This document shows positions 22,584 to 33,707 of a stretch of DNA of 64,000 nt, piece after piece. The notes beneath the pieces were generated by a model. That model ran no database searches. It was not told where the DNA came from and worked only from the letters and a program-made list of their open reading frames with translations. Both the position numbers and the translations under genes were made by a program. The DNA lies in assembly GCA_033398695.1 (NCBI GenBank), contig CM065814.1, forward strand, positions 106,580,501 through 106,644,500. Reading direction: 5' to 3'. This DNA comes from Orobanche coerulescens. Taxonomy: Eukaryota > Streptophyta > Magnoliopsida > Lamiales > Orobanchaceae. The number at the start of each line of letters is the position of its first letter. The stretch's first letter is position 1.

Positions 22584-24519
22584 CTTGGCCTAATTAGTCT
22601 CACGGAGGCACGTTACCGTGTGCATAGTCCAATGTGTTCGGAGTCCCATATATACACATGACCATAGTGTGCCCGACTAAAAATTCCACACATACACCAC
22701 CTGGCAACGCAATACAATCCAGGAAGGTCACAAGAACAAAAGCGACCGAGATGAGGAATAATGAATAAAAATCCGACAAGGGTCAAGGATGACTTACCGA
22801 GATGAAATGATGATGCAATGAATGATAGCTTCAAATGAAATGATTGGAACCGTCGTTCCTTGTGAATTAAATGATTAGTTTGATAATTACAAGTCTCAAT
22901 ATGATTGATATATTATGAGTGAATTATATGTATGAATGAACAACATCGAAAGGAATGAGTATCCTTTTAAACGAGTAAGAATCAACTTACATAAATACCA
23001 GTGATGAAAGTTCTTCCTCGCACAAACGTCCTAAGTGGAATAATCGGTCGCTCGAACAACCTTGCATAACACAATTACCAACAACCCGCTTAATATACGA
23101 ATCAAACATGATTATAAATACCAACTCAAAAGTCGTTACAACAATAACCAAACTCATTGGGGCATTCTAACGGATACGTTGCAAACGTCCTTCCGTTGAT
23201 TACAACTAACCCCCAATTATATTGAAAACCAACCTCCAAAAGTAATTCAATCCAACAAAACTTCATTAATGACATCAATAATCCAATAGGAATGCACAAC
23301 TCGAGATTACGACAACATCAAATTGGAAACCCTCAAAAATACCCAAAGTCAAACATCAAGGGTTCTTGAGTAATTCCCCAAATACTCAACAAACCCGAAA
23401 AATACACCAATAAATCCATAGGAACACATGTATCCAAGGTAGATAATACATATTCATCATGTTCCAACATAATAGCAAGCTCACTTGAAGAGATCGGAAG
23501 GAAAACACTCAAATCCCGAAATTCTAGATTCAAGAACTATCTACCTTAATTTGGTGTGTTGGAGAGGATGAAATGATGATTGATCCAAAGTAGAAGCTTG
23601 AAGATTATGATAGGTGATTGCAGCTCGAAAAGATCTTCACGATTCGTCCAAAATCGCCCAAAAATGCCCAAGGAAGGAAGTGAGAAGTGAAAATGACAAA
23701 ACCGGACTGAACTGTCCTATATATACTAAATCCAGCTTAGCGCGCGCTAGATCCTGTGCTTAGCATGCGCTAGTGGGTTCACCGGGTAGTCCAGTACCCA
23801 CTACCTGCATAGTTAGCGTGTGCTACGTACCTTGGTAGCGTGCGCTAATGCCTCTTATTAGCATACATTAACCTTGTATTAGCCTGCGCTACCTGATAGT
23901 TTGTGCCCAGAATAATGGAGTCCAGAACCTACTGTCCTCTGCCCTGCTCGCGTTAGCGTGCGCTACAGCTATAACTTAGTGTGCGCTACTAATTCCATTA
24001 GCGTACGTTAAGATCCACCCGTTGCGTGCGCTAAGAATTATTCCATTTCAGCCCAGTACCTACTGGACTGTCTGATCGAGCCTTAGCGCGCGCTACACTA
24101 ATTGTTTAGCGTGTGCTATCCAAACTACTAGCGTGCGCTATTTTCCATTCATAGCGTGCGCTACTACAACTCAATTTCAGTCCAGTGCCTTTTGGACTGT
24201 CTGCCTCAAATGCACTAGCGTGCGCTAATACTGAACGTTAGCGTGCGCTACCAGTACTCAATTAGCGTGCGCTAAAAGAGTATGTAGCGTACGCTACTCT
24301 TCACACACAGCCAAACAAAAGTATGATGATAATGAAATATCCTCGTCTCGATTCTCAAACAAGGTTGAATGGCGAATGATAACTGATATACGATTCAAAT
24401 TACGCCGGACGGTGAATACAATGAATGAATATGAATAATGAATGATTATTAATGAGTGAAAAATTACTGAGTGGCAATTTACTGAATGATAATGAATGAA
24501 TTTACAACTGGGTATTACA
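22584..24519 (-). mobile_element. Unit 3 junction region and outermost family A LTR
   Basis: Junction about 22584-22995, then LTR-derived leader and promoter: donor-like TTAAG/GTAGAT at 23545/23544, TATA 23726-23719, palindrome array 23738-24297, LTR start 24519. Unlike the other three starts, this one is followed by non-PPT sequence, so it is the outer edge of the array. Confidence 0.82.
23738..24297 (-). repeat. U3 palindrome array, TAGCGTGCGCTA type (unit 3)
   Basis: I count 18 words. The one nearest the TATA box is the exact palindrome TAGCGCGCGCTA, as in D and E. Variants are mostly CpG-to-TpG/CpA changes (TAGCATGCGCTA, TAGCGTGTGCTA, TAGTGTGCGCTA). Confidence 0.87.
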
Positions 24520-26362
24520 TTATGTACGTGTGATTTGTACATAATCATGATTGGTATTGAAATTGCATGATGGTGATGATGTGCTTATAGAGTCTATGAA
24601 TCAATCTGGTCGGTATGAGGAGTTAGGCTCTGTTCTTTTGGACTGAATGAATCTGAACTGAACTGAACTGAACTGAACTGAATGGAACTGAACTGAACTG
24701 AACTGAAATATATATTAAGGGTAAATAATAATAATAATAATGGTAAATAATAATAATAGTAATTAACAACAACAACGATAATAGTAATATTATTAGTAAT
24801 AATAACAATAATAATAATTAAGATTAATAATAATAATAATAAGAAGAAGAAGAAGTGAGTAATCGAATCGAATCGAATCAATCGAATCGAATCAATGGAC
24901 TGAATCGAATCGAAATGAGCCGAATCAAATGAGCCGAAATAATCGAATCAAAATCAAAAATAAGTCTAAAAGAACAGGGCCTTATTCGCCGGATTGAAAT
25001 TGGGTACTATCCTAGCGAGGGCTCTTGGATACTTTATTCTATAATGGATATTGCTCGACGGGTTATCCAATCAGGTACTGCTCTAACAAGAACTCTGGGG
25101 TGTGTGTTTGGTCATATCACGTAACGGTGTGGCCCTACTATTTTTTGTATGACTTATTAGCCGAGTTAAAATCAGGTACTACCGTGATGAGGGCTCCGGG
25201 ATAATTTACTCTGCAATAACGGGTATCACTCGATGGGATATCTAGCTAGTTTACTGCCCTGACGAGGGCTCTTGGGTAAATGCTCGGTAACATTGTGTAC
25301 TGGTATAGCCATGTGACTTTGTCAATGCGGATGTATGTATTATTCCTAAATGATAGCCAAACATGACGAATTCTGTTGTAATCATCATTTATTAATATTG
25401 TGTGGAATTTTAAAGATTTTACTGGTAAAGTATGATTTTGGGTCACTGATGTCTGAATGGTTAAGAGTGAGAATAAGATTTTTTGGGTTTCCCAACCCTG
25501 AACAACTTCAAAATGGTTAAGAAATGTTTCACAGGGGCTTAAACCCTATATTGTTTCGAAATGCGCTTTGGAAAGTCTGAAACGAAAGTTTTAGATGTTG
25601 GAAATTAAAATCCCTAAGGCCTCACTTTATTTCCAGACTATTTTGATCCCTAACTATAAAGAAAATGATAAGACCGCTTTAATCTATTTTACCAAACTAG
25701 AAATCTCTCTGTGATTTCCTCTAGGATTTACTTAAAATGACTGACTTGTGACTTCTACATTTAATGATGTTGTATTGATGATGTCCTGTTGCGTATTGTG
25801 TGATACACTCATCGTGATAACTACTCTGATGATCATGATGATATAAAGTATATTTTGTATATTCACATTACCTGCACCGGCAATTGAGACCCCTTCGGGG
25901 GTGGATACATTTTGTGTGTCCAAGTACATAAAGACTGAAGTGCAATCACAGGACCGGCATAGAGAAGAAGAGGCAGCGATACTAATTATTAAAAAGTCAC
26001 AGAGTTCTTCCCCAGCAGTTGTGGAGTACTTTCTACGGTTGTGTCTGAAGAGCCGGTGTGTGGGTCATGTTAATGTATTGTGTATTTCAATGATCTTGTA
26101 GTCATTTGCCATGTTATATAGTCGGTCTTGATGACCGAGATATGATTGTTAGGTTGTTTCTTCGACCTTGCCGGTCGGCGTATGTTTGTTAGGTTGAATA
26201 TCAGACCTTGTCGTTCTATGTTGTTTTGTAATTTACAAGTTTTCATCTCGTAGTCCCACATTTAAAGGGGGGTTTACATAGTTTTTTCTTAACTAATCTG
26301 GTGAATTCTTGAGGAAGGATTTACGACACTATAATATGCCTCGAATAGCTATAGTTGTTACA
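24520..26362 (+). mobile_element. Element H 5' LTR, downstream part
   Basis: No gene. Between 24985 and 25280 there is a degenerate repeat of about 80 bp built on AATCAGGTACT and GAGGGCTCTTGGG. The segment ends at the TTACA before the primer site at 26368. The upstream part of the LTR would lie to the left of the A array, outside the window. Confidence 0.55.
24626..24981. mobile_element. Harbinger/Tourist-type MITE
   Basis: 356 bp with terminal inverted repeats GGCTCTGTTCTTTTGGACT and, inverted from the right end, GGCCCTGTTCTTTTAGACT. It is flanked by TTA on both sides (24623-24625, 24982-24984). TTA duplication plus a GG(C)CCTGTT-type end is typical of PIF/Harbinger MITEs. The interior is almost wholly microsatellite: (GAACT)n about 24654-24706, (AAT)n about 24727-24842 and (AATCG)n about 24860-24920. 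No transposase. Confidence 0.88.
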
Positions 26363-26367
26363 TGGTA

Positions 26368-26379
26368 TGGTATCGGAGA
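26368..26379 (+). promoter_or_regulatory. Primer binding site, initiator Met type (element H)
   Basis: TGGTATCGGAGA five nucleotides after the LTR end TTACA (26362). One or two mismatches to the plant initiator-Met site. This fixes H as plus-strand. Confidence 0.75.
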
Positions 26380-29300
26380 TTAGGTTGTGGAAACCTAGGC
26401 TGACATGTCAAATGGGCCGTACCTTGTCGTGTTAGTGGCATTTGAAGTCAGTGGTCGAGAATATTATCAATGTATGGTGGTCGTTTTCGCCCGATCTGTG
26501 GTTGTAAGTCTCTTTGTTTTGTTGATATTTTGTGCCCTATGTGAATTATCTGTTGTACGAAGCCCGTGCAAAAACTCACACTGAAATAGTTAAGTCACGA
26601 GTATTACGCATGTTTGATAAGTTGATGACTGTTGTAAAATGGCAGAGGCCCTTGGAAAAATGAAAAACACTAAGCGTATGTTTAAGCACCTCAGTTGCAC
26701 TTTGTTTGTAGTCAGTGATAAGTCTAGACTTATTTGAACAAGAACCTTTGGTATGATGAAATTTGATTGTGTGTCTTGAAATTTCGAGTGCTTGATTATT
26801 TATTTCGTGTTTTAGATGAAACTACTACCTGGGTGTTGAATGTGCTGATCTTCTCAGTTGATCTACCATATGTGATGGCCTTTTCGACCGATATTTGCAT
26901 CAGAGATTTATTTGAGAATATGCGTGCAACGATTTCCAAACAATTGTGCCACCCTCATGATTTTAGGAAAAGACCTAATTGGAGATGAAAATTCTCTCGA
27001 TATAATCTCGGGTGTTTGTTAGTACATCTGGATGTTGTTATTCGAGCATTTCTTATTTCAATTTCGCATATTTGTTAGGCCCAATAACTTAGAAACGATG
27101 TTATTGTAAAACGTTGAAAATGCAAACATCCCTAATATCATTGTTTAGTTTCTTGATCGATGCATGTGTATTAGAGAATTATATTCTCTAGGTAGCTCGG
27201 TATGAACACATAAATATGATGTTTTCAAACTACAACATTACCCTAGAACTTTGGATAAAGGGATTTAGCTTTGTTACAAGGGGATATTGGTTAAATTATT
27301 TCATGGTAATGGGAACGACTTATTTTTTCGTACTTGTAATATGGATTTTATGAAATTCATTTTATGTATTGAGTTCTAGCAATGTGCATAAACTCGAGTT
27401 CTAGCAATCCTTAGTTGAATCTGGAATAGATCGCATTGAAGTTTTTGTCTGAATCCAATATTTGTGCCGTATATGTTTGATAATAATTTCGAGACATTAT
27501 GAAAATTTTGAATGATTCTTTATAGTGGTGTGTGATTAATCTGGTTGTTCTAGATTATTACCCTGTTGTTCCAGGATGTTCCTCAGTTGTTTGATGTCTT
27601 GTTATGTTGATATATATTCATGAGTGTTGTAGGTCTGATATTTTGTATGCCCGTGCGGTTGGACTATTTTGTATGCCCGTGCGGTTGGACTTGGTGTTAT
27701 TTCGTTGAGACTTATGTTTTATGTTGTAAAAGGATACTATGTTGAGTTGTTCGTTTTGGGATATGTAAGTGTAATTATTTTAAAACGACGGTGCAGAAAT
27801 TTACAACTTCGACCAAGAGTTCGCTTTGCCTACAAATTTTTTATGTGGAACTGGAAGGACATATTCTTTTAGACAAAAAGGAAACTTGATAACTTACTCG
27901 GAGTCTGAGATTTTGAACAAATGAGATTTCAGAAATACAGCATACTGTGACTTCCACTATTTTGATAAAAGATAATTGTTGATTTGGAGAACTTTAGTAA
28001 ACGAAATATTTTCTTATTTTTTAGAAATAGAAAATGATAGTATTGTTTGTATCTGGATGTAAAAATGTTTGAAGTTTATCTGATATAATGTACGATTGAT
28101 ATGGTTTGAAGAATGCTAGAGCTATTTACAACTGTTTAGAACTGGAACGCAAATCAGAGTATAATTTAAAAGGGTTACGAAATTTTTTTAAGGCAAATTA
28201 AGAACTAAGACTTCAACTAGTGAGGCTCGAAGTCACATGTATTGTATTTGCTAAATGATGTTCGTTTGTTTCAAGTTTTGGTAATAGAACTTTTTTAGAA
28301 GGGGATAGTGAGAACCCGTATTCTTAATTTGGTATAATTTTGAAATTCTTGTATTATTATGTATTTTTTGTCACTTTATCGAAATTAAAAGTTCCCTTAT
28401 TCCATATTATCATTTTCCATATTGCTTACTTTTATATGGTCTTGATTTTGGAGTCATCATTGTGTGTGATTTCATTTTAGATTGTTGAAATTATAAACGA
28501 GTTTGTGCTCTTGAGGACGTCGTGTTACGGCCTATCAATATTATTTTGGCATTTGATGATTTATGGGTTGTTATCATGTAGTTTTTCTTTCATTTCAATT
28601 TTATGCAGAGCGTTTCGAGTGGCCGTACAAAGAGTTCGAACACGCTGACCCAGTAAGCATCACATGATGTGCCACCCGAATCTGGGTGCATCGTTCGCGC
28701 AACGCGCAACTCCGTGTCTCAACCGTCTCGCTGGATACGACCGAGTACACGGCGAGGGTGATGTGCGGGTCTAGCTGTGTGGCCGAGGATTGGGTATATA
28801 TACCTCTTTCCTTAGCATTTGAGAAGAATTTTTTCACTTTCTTTTGAAACTCTATACCCCCTTCATCAGAATGTGCAAGACAATCATGTTTTAATGTTTT
28901 AGATACTATAATCATCAATGGATGAAGATATCAAGTCCGGATAGACTGAATAAGTCCAACTTTTGTCCTAGTCAAGGTATTTAGGCTTGAAACTTTAATC
29001 TTCAATTCAACTGTTTGTGAAGAATTCTTGTTTAGAGATTGAAACTAGTTTGTTAAAAATGATGTTTAGGCTGTTCTGATCGATCATAGAGGAACAAAAA
29101 CATGATTTTGCAATTGAATCGATTACAATAGTTTCTATCGCAAAGTGACTGACAAAAGTCGTCAACGAGTCTCATTAAATATTTTAATGTTATTTCAATT
29201 GTAATAGGTATTATTTGCAGCGGTTAAATAAGGTATCATCTATAAATTCGTAGGATCGCAGGTTTGCCAATCTAACCTTGCCTTAATTGGTCATTTTGTA

Positions 29301-29789
29301 CATTGGTACTTCATAGTGCATAATCAAGTATTGAAGGCTGTTGGGGCTGCTTCGAAGGCTGTAATCATCAAAAACTTTAATGATATCATTTAATAAGGTT
29401 TTATGATCATACACCTTATATTTTACGTCATATGAACTTTATGTCTGTGTATGTTGTGTGATATGTACGTCAAGGAACCTATACATCGTGTAAAATAGTA
29501 AGCCTAGTATGACATTGATATTGTATGTATTGGTGTGTTTCTGGTGAATGGTATCTCTTTTGCGTAGATGTTGGGTGATGTGTGTTAAGCAGGTAGGGCA
29601 TGCTACTTACTTTGATCATGGAATTAGGTATCAACTTGACTCATGTGCCAGGTATAGTCGTGTTCTTGTGAGACTTATGATTGTATGTGCTATGTTGGCT
29701 TATCTTTGTATTCTGTGATATTAGTTGATTGTATAACTTTGATGATTGTTATTGTGCCCGCATGAGTGAGATACAATAAAGAGCATAGA
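26380..29789 (+). other. Element H 5' untranslated region, no gene recognised
   Basis: About 3.4 kb of T-rich plus-strand DNA without a convincing ORF. A 24-bp direct duplication built on TTTGTATGCCCGTGCGGTTG sits at about 27643-27690. A more GC-rich patch at about 28605-28790 stands out in composition, and a 105-codon minus-strand ORF over it (28601-28918) resembles nothing I know. Unusually long for a leader, so further old insertions may be hidden here. Confidence 0.5.
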
Positions 29790-30520
29790 ATATGTATCTA
29801 CCAAGAACTGGGAACGATTTAAAATGATCTTCAGGAACACATGTTACAGCTCTTGTACGTGCAATGAAGATGAAAGTTTATACAATTGAGCCAGCGGAGT
29901 ATTACTGTCGCGGACTATATTCATAAGTTCGAACAACTGTCAAGGTTTGTTGAACATATGGTCGGTAAGGATGAGGTGAAGACAAAAAGGTCTCTTGAAT
30001 GGTTAAGATCATAACTCTACAAGGATGTGAGTATGGGTGGAATATAAGGAGTGACACCTTTTTAGGTTGCTGAGAAAGCACTACTTGCCGAACAAGCTAA
30101 GCTGAAAATAAGACATGCACAGGAGTTTCGACATCAGTTCACACAAGGACAAAACAAGGAAACCATTAGGGAGGACGAAAAAAATAGTCATCTCACTTTC
30201 AAAGTTCTAAACTTAAATTTCAAACAAAGACAAGGGCAGGAGCAAGGAAATCCAAGCAAAGGGGTCAAAATCGGTCAGGGTAAAGCACCAATACCACCAC
30301 CTTCTTCCCAGAATATGGAAGGCAACATATTGAAACTGTCTTTGGGGAACGGGAGTATGTTTCTCATGTGCTTAACCTGGGCATATGGCTAATTTGTGCC
30401 CGAATAAACCAAAACCAATGAATCAAGAGAGAGCCTCGGCTCGAGTTTTTACCATAAATCGAGAGAATGCAGAAGTGAACCCGTCTGTTGTTACAGGTAA
30501 CTTATCTGTTTGGTATTCCA
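29790..30520 (+). pseudogene. Element H gag (decayed)
   Basis: Ty3/gypsy nucleocapsid precursor remnant. Readable motifs in order: NWERFKMIFRN, then DYIHKFEQLSRFVEHMVGKD, LYKDVSMGG and VAEKALLAEQAKLKIRHAQE, a basic Q/K-rich stretch, and the pre-protease signature ARVFTINRENAEVNPSVVTG at about 30436-30495. A stop interrupts WLRS, and several frame changes are needed. No intact zinc knuckle can be read. The pattern is that of chromovirus gag, and the coding strand agrees with the primer site. Confidence 0.75.
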
Positions 30521-31232
30521 ACATATGCAGAAGTGTCATTTGCACTCATTTACATCCATTGAGTATTTGAGGAAGTTGGATAGAGTACCCGATGAAGATG
30601 AGGTGGGGTATAATGTAGTGATTGTTTTTTGGAGATTCAAAACAGAATAATCAGATTTTACGAGCATATTGTATTCCAATAGGAGGAAGGTAACTCTATG
30701 CTGATCTAATTTTGTTAGACATGAATAATCATAACATAATTTTGGGCATCGACTGGTTGTCAAAATATTATGCTACTATGGATTGCCAGAAGAAAGTTGT
30801 GACATTTCAACCACTCGGAGACCAACCTTTTTCCTTCGTCGGAGTAGTGAAAAGTTTATATTTCCAGTGATCTCATCAATAAAAGCACTAAGTCTATTAA
30901 ATAGTGGTTGAAGGATATCTGGCAAGTGTAATGAGTATTGAAAAGCAAAAGTGTCCCAGCTTTAATGAGGTACCACTGCAGTACCCTGAAGTATTTCCCT
31001 AGTATCTCCCGGGGATACCACTAGACCGTGAGATTAGTTTGCAGTTAACTTACAAGCAGGAACAATTCAATATCTAAATCTCTATATAGAATGGCACCAG
31101 TCGAATTAAAAAAGTTGAAGATTCAGTTATAAGAGTTGCTAGAAAAAGGCTTCATTAAGCTTAGTTTTTTCCCTTCGAGTGCAGTGGTTCCATTCGTTCG
31201 GGAAAATGATGGTACTCTGCAGATGTGTATAG
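30521..31232 (+). pseudogene. Element H protease and RT N-terminus (decayed)
   Basis: Protease remnant ILLDMNNHNIILGIDWLSKY near 30710-30775, then a degenerate linker with YPEVFP and PLDREISL, then the RT start MAPVELKKLKIQL with ELLEKGFIK. Stops occur in each block. It ends at LQMCI, where element I is inserted. RT resumes at 39129 after I. Confidence 0.8.
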
Positions 31233-32351
31233 TGTTGTATCGAGATTTATTCACCTAGACAAGCGATCGACTGCAAAGCCGAGCGACCGAGTCCACTATC
31301 AATCAAGCTATGGCAAACTCGCCTAATCGAAGATACCAGACCACCATCAAGTACCTGGCGATCGACTCCCAAGGCGATCGCCCTTTAGCACCTGGCGATC
31401 GACTCTAATGCCCGGCTAAGGACGATCGTCGTGCACCACGAGCTGAGACCATCGTCCGTCAAAGTCCACGAAGAATAGATCTCAAAGCAGTGCCCATGTG
31501 CAGATCCGGGATAAGATCCGCATTTCATGGATCATTGACCACCAACAGCTGTCTCTAACAAGGGCGGCTTTACCTACCGACATGCCCGCCGAAAGGCACA
31601 AGGTGGGACCGCCCGTGACAGCGACTCTGACGCGTGCAGGCTTCTCATTGGACTGCGCAACTGACTGCCAGCAACTCCTGCAGACTTTAAGGGGACAGGC
31701 CCATGTGCTAAAAGACGATCGCCCGCTTATTATAATGCAGCTGAGGCGATCGCCCGGCATATCTAAGTCCTATAAATAGAGAACCTCCTCCTACTGGAAA
31801 AAGGTTCCGAATTAGTTCACTTATATTTCGAATTCATTCATGGAAATACAGAAGAACATGCATACCATCAAGCTCCCAGCTTTCTCTCCTGAATCTACCT
31901 CAGGATTTCTCTCTCAGAGCCTCTCATCCAGAAGACGGTCGACAGAGGCAAGAAGTCTCCACAGTGCAGATTCTAAGAGACATACAAGTCCAGGAGCTTA
32001 AACATACAGCTAATACACGCCGTGAGAGACTGTCGATCTCTCACCACCATCTCAGCTCATCTACGTTGTTACAAGAACTCACAGAGCATCATATCTGGTT
32101 CTTCCGGCAATCTACATGCTCACTAGCTAAGATAACAAGAATCTTTACACTCATTGTAATTGTATTCTTACATTAATACTTGTATCCCGAATATTTGTAT
32201 TAATAATATCTCGCGAGAGCATTCAAGCCCGGGACTAACAACCCCGGCAAACCTTGTGTTATTTACTTTTCTCACGGAAGTGTTCTCGCATTTGTTTGCA
32301 ATCCACTCATCCAGCAATATCTATCTCCGGATAATATTTTGGGTAGCAACA
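31233..32351 (+). mobile_element. Element I 5' LTR
   Basis: U3 with GCGATCGC-type words, TATAAATA at 31771-31778, then a transcribed part ending GGGTAGCAACA. Overlapping ORFs on both strands near 31482-31779 also occur in the other LTR. They reflect GC-rich sequence rather than a protein. Confidence 0.92.
31263..31757 (+). repeat. U3 palindrome array, GCGATCGC type (element I 5' LTR)
   Basis: Copies of CGATCG within GGCGATCGAC, GGCGATCGCC, GGACGATCGTC or GACGATCGCCC occur at about 31264, 31351, 31373, 31394, 31426, 31716 and 31745. The last lies within 20-30 bp of the TATAAATA box. The same array lies at 38040-38530 in the right LTR. Confidence 0.8.
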
Positions 32352-32353
32352 AT

Positions 32354-32368
32354 TGGCGCTAGAAGAAG
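32354..32368 (+). promoter_or_regulatory. Primer binding site, non-Met type (element I)
   Basis: TGGCGCTAGAAGAAG begins two nucleotides after the LTR end. It starts with the universal TGG complement of tRNA 3'-CCA. I cannot name the tRNA with confidence. Confidence 0.6.
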
Positions 32369-32477
32369 AGCACTTTACCCTCATTTTTATTCCTACCGCC
32401 TCGAAGAACACTCACTGTTCTCCGGGGCATATACCTGAAGAAACACTCATTGTTCTTCAGAGAAAGCTTTCAGAATC

Positions 32478-33707
32478 ATGTCTTCCGCCTCCGCATCGAA
32501 GAAAGCCGCTGGCCAATCCACCAGACGCCTCCTTCCATCTCAGTCCGAGCCACAGCCGATGGCGGAGGGTAGCCGCCACGGTCCGAGACTCTCGATCCCG
32601 CCCCTGAGGGACGGCCCAAGCCTCTCGCTCGATCAGTTTCAAACCACGGAACAGATCAAGGAGGCCATGGTCATCCTACAGGAGCGACGGAGTGCTCTCG
32701 ACGCGCCGCTCGCTATCACCCCCTCGTCCATCCGCCGCATGACCAAACGGAAGTACAAGGCGTTACTGACCAAGCGATCACCAGGAGGCTCCCATTCGCA
32801 AAAAGAGGCGCTCGCCAGCCGGGGAACCTCTGTTTTCGATCGTCTAGGCAGCGACCCATCTTGGCGACCGGGGCAGTTCGGTCCCCGCTACGAGACGACG
32901 GAGCTCGAGTCCGTCACCAGGAGTTCGGCATATCCAACTCCCAGAAGGCAGGCCAACCATCTGGCTCCCCCTCGCCAAAGAGCCGAGGTCGGCAGCAGCA
33001 AAGTCAGGAGATCGGTACACGATCGCCTCGGCTCCCGCTCCAAAAGCCGATCCACGGGCGACCAAGCTACAGCGATGGCCGCGATGCAACGCCAGCTCGA
33101 CGACATAAAGGCGCTCCTGGAATCTGGGGCAGGCGCCAAGAGCAAGATCGCCGAGCTGAGCGAGCCGTTTGCGGTCCACATCGAGCTCGCCCCCGCACAA
33201 CATAAGATCGCTCCTCCACAAACACCTCTGTACGAGGGGAGATCAAATCCCGAAACTCACCTGAACAAGTTCCACATCTACATGACTGGATGTGGGGCAT
33301 CAGATGCGACCAGGTGTCGAATGTTCCCTCTGACGCTGGACGACCTTGCCCACAGGTGGTACACCTCATTGCCGCTTCGATCCATCAGTTCCTTCAATCA
33401 ACTGGCGAACGACTTCACAACATACTTCGCCACCAAAGTCGCTCGGCCAGATGGTCCCCATCGCATGATGCAGATCAGGCAAGGGGAAGAAGAGTCCGAC
33501 TCGGACTACATCGACCGGGTAGATGAGATCATCCTCAACGGCGAGCCCGTAAGCGATGAGATTGCCCTATACTCGGTCCTAGGAGGATTCCATGGTCTTT
33601 CGCCTATGTTCAGGCATCTTACGAAGGACCAACCCACGACCTACGCGATCTTCCGGGCTAAGGCCGCAGACTTTCTGGCCAGGCAAAGGTTTCTTCTTAG
33701 CATATGA
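32478..33707 (+). CDS. Gag-like protein of element I
   Basis: 409 codons, uninterrupted. The N-terminal 200 residues are low-complexity, Ser/Arg-rich and basic. A short helix MAAMQRQLDDIKALLESG follows. The capsid-type domain runs from about residue 255 to 400: TPLYEGRSNPETHLNKFHIY, a Trp-Tyr motif (AHRWYTSLPLRSI), ANDFTTYFATKVARP, and EEESDSDYIDRVDE. This matches retrotransposon gag of the Tat/Ogre kind. It coats element RNA in virus-like particles. The stop comes right after the capsid domain with no zinc knuckle and no protease. The start at 32478 follows the primer site by about 110 bp. It is the only clearly intact protein frame in the window. Confidence 0.88.
   Translation: MSSASASKKAAGQSTRRLLPSQSEPQPMAEGSRHGPRLSIPPLRDGPSLSLDQFQTTEQIKEAMVILQERRSALDAPLAITPSSIRRMTKRKYKALLTKRSPGGSHSQKEALASRGTSVFDRLGSDPSWRPGQFGPRYETTELESVTRSSAYPTPRRQANHLAPPRQRAEVGSSKVRRSVHDRLGSRSKSRSTGDQATAMAAMQRQLDDIKALLESGAGAKSKIAELSEPFAVHIELAPAQHKIAPPQTPLYEGRSNPETHLNKFHIYMTGCGASDATRCRMFPLTLDDLAHRWYTSLPLRSISSFNQLANDFTTYFATKVARPDGPHRMMQIRQGEEESDSDYIDRVDEIILNGEPVSDEIALYSVLGGFHGLSPMFRHLTKDQPTTYAIFRAKAADFLARQRFLLSI

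Larger units (their letters stand above)
1..24519 (-). mobile_element. Tandem array of three truncated Ty3/gypsy chromovirus units (family A)
   Basis: On the minus strand the same LTR start (TGTAATACCCAG) occurs at 24519, 19703, 14840 and 282. At the last three it is directly preceded by a polypurine tract and pol. At 24519 it abuts unrelated DNA (possible target duplicate TTATG, 24520-24524). Distances between starts are 4816, 4863 and, after removing nested element B, about 4780 bp. This is therefore LTR-body-LTR-body-LTR-body-LTR, head to tail. Each body keeps a gag tail, protease, RT, integrase and chromodomain, but has no primer site, no main gag and no RNase H. The left end lies outside the window. 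Seen directly: order, spacing and shared defects. Inferred: growth by unequal recombination rather than by new insertions. Confidence 0.85.

Noticed and set aside
24594..24881. Hydrophobic minus-strand ORF (Leu/Ile/Phe runs)
   Set aside because: Translation of (AAT)n and other microsatellites inside the MITE.
28601..28918. 105-codon minus-strand ORF in the H leader
   Set aside because: No homology recognised and opposite to H's coding strand; recorded only as a composition anomaly.
31482..31779. Matching sense and antisense ORFs in element I LTRs (also 38258-38555)
   Set aside because: GC-rich U3 sequence; no domain; present in both LTRs simply because LTRs are copies.
32844..33369. Long antisense ORFs over element I gag
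   Set aside because: Shadow frames of the GC-rich gag; no splice or domain support, unlike the antisense gene downstream.
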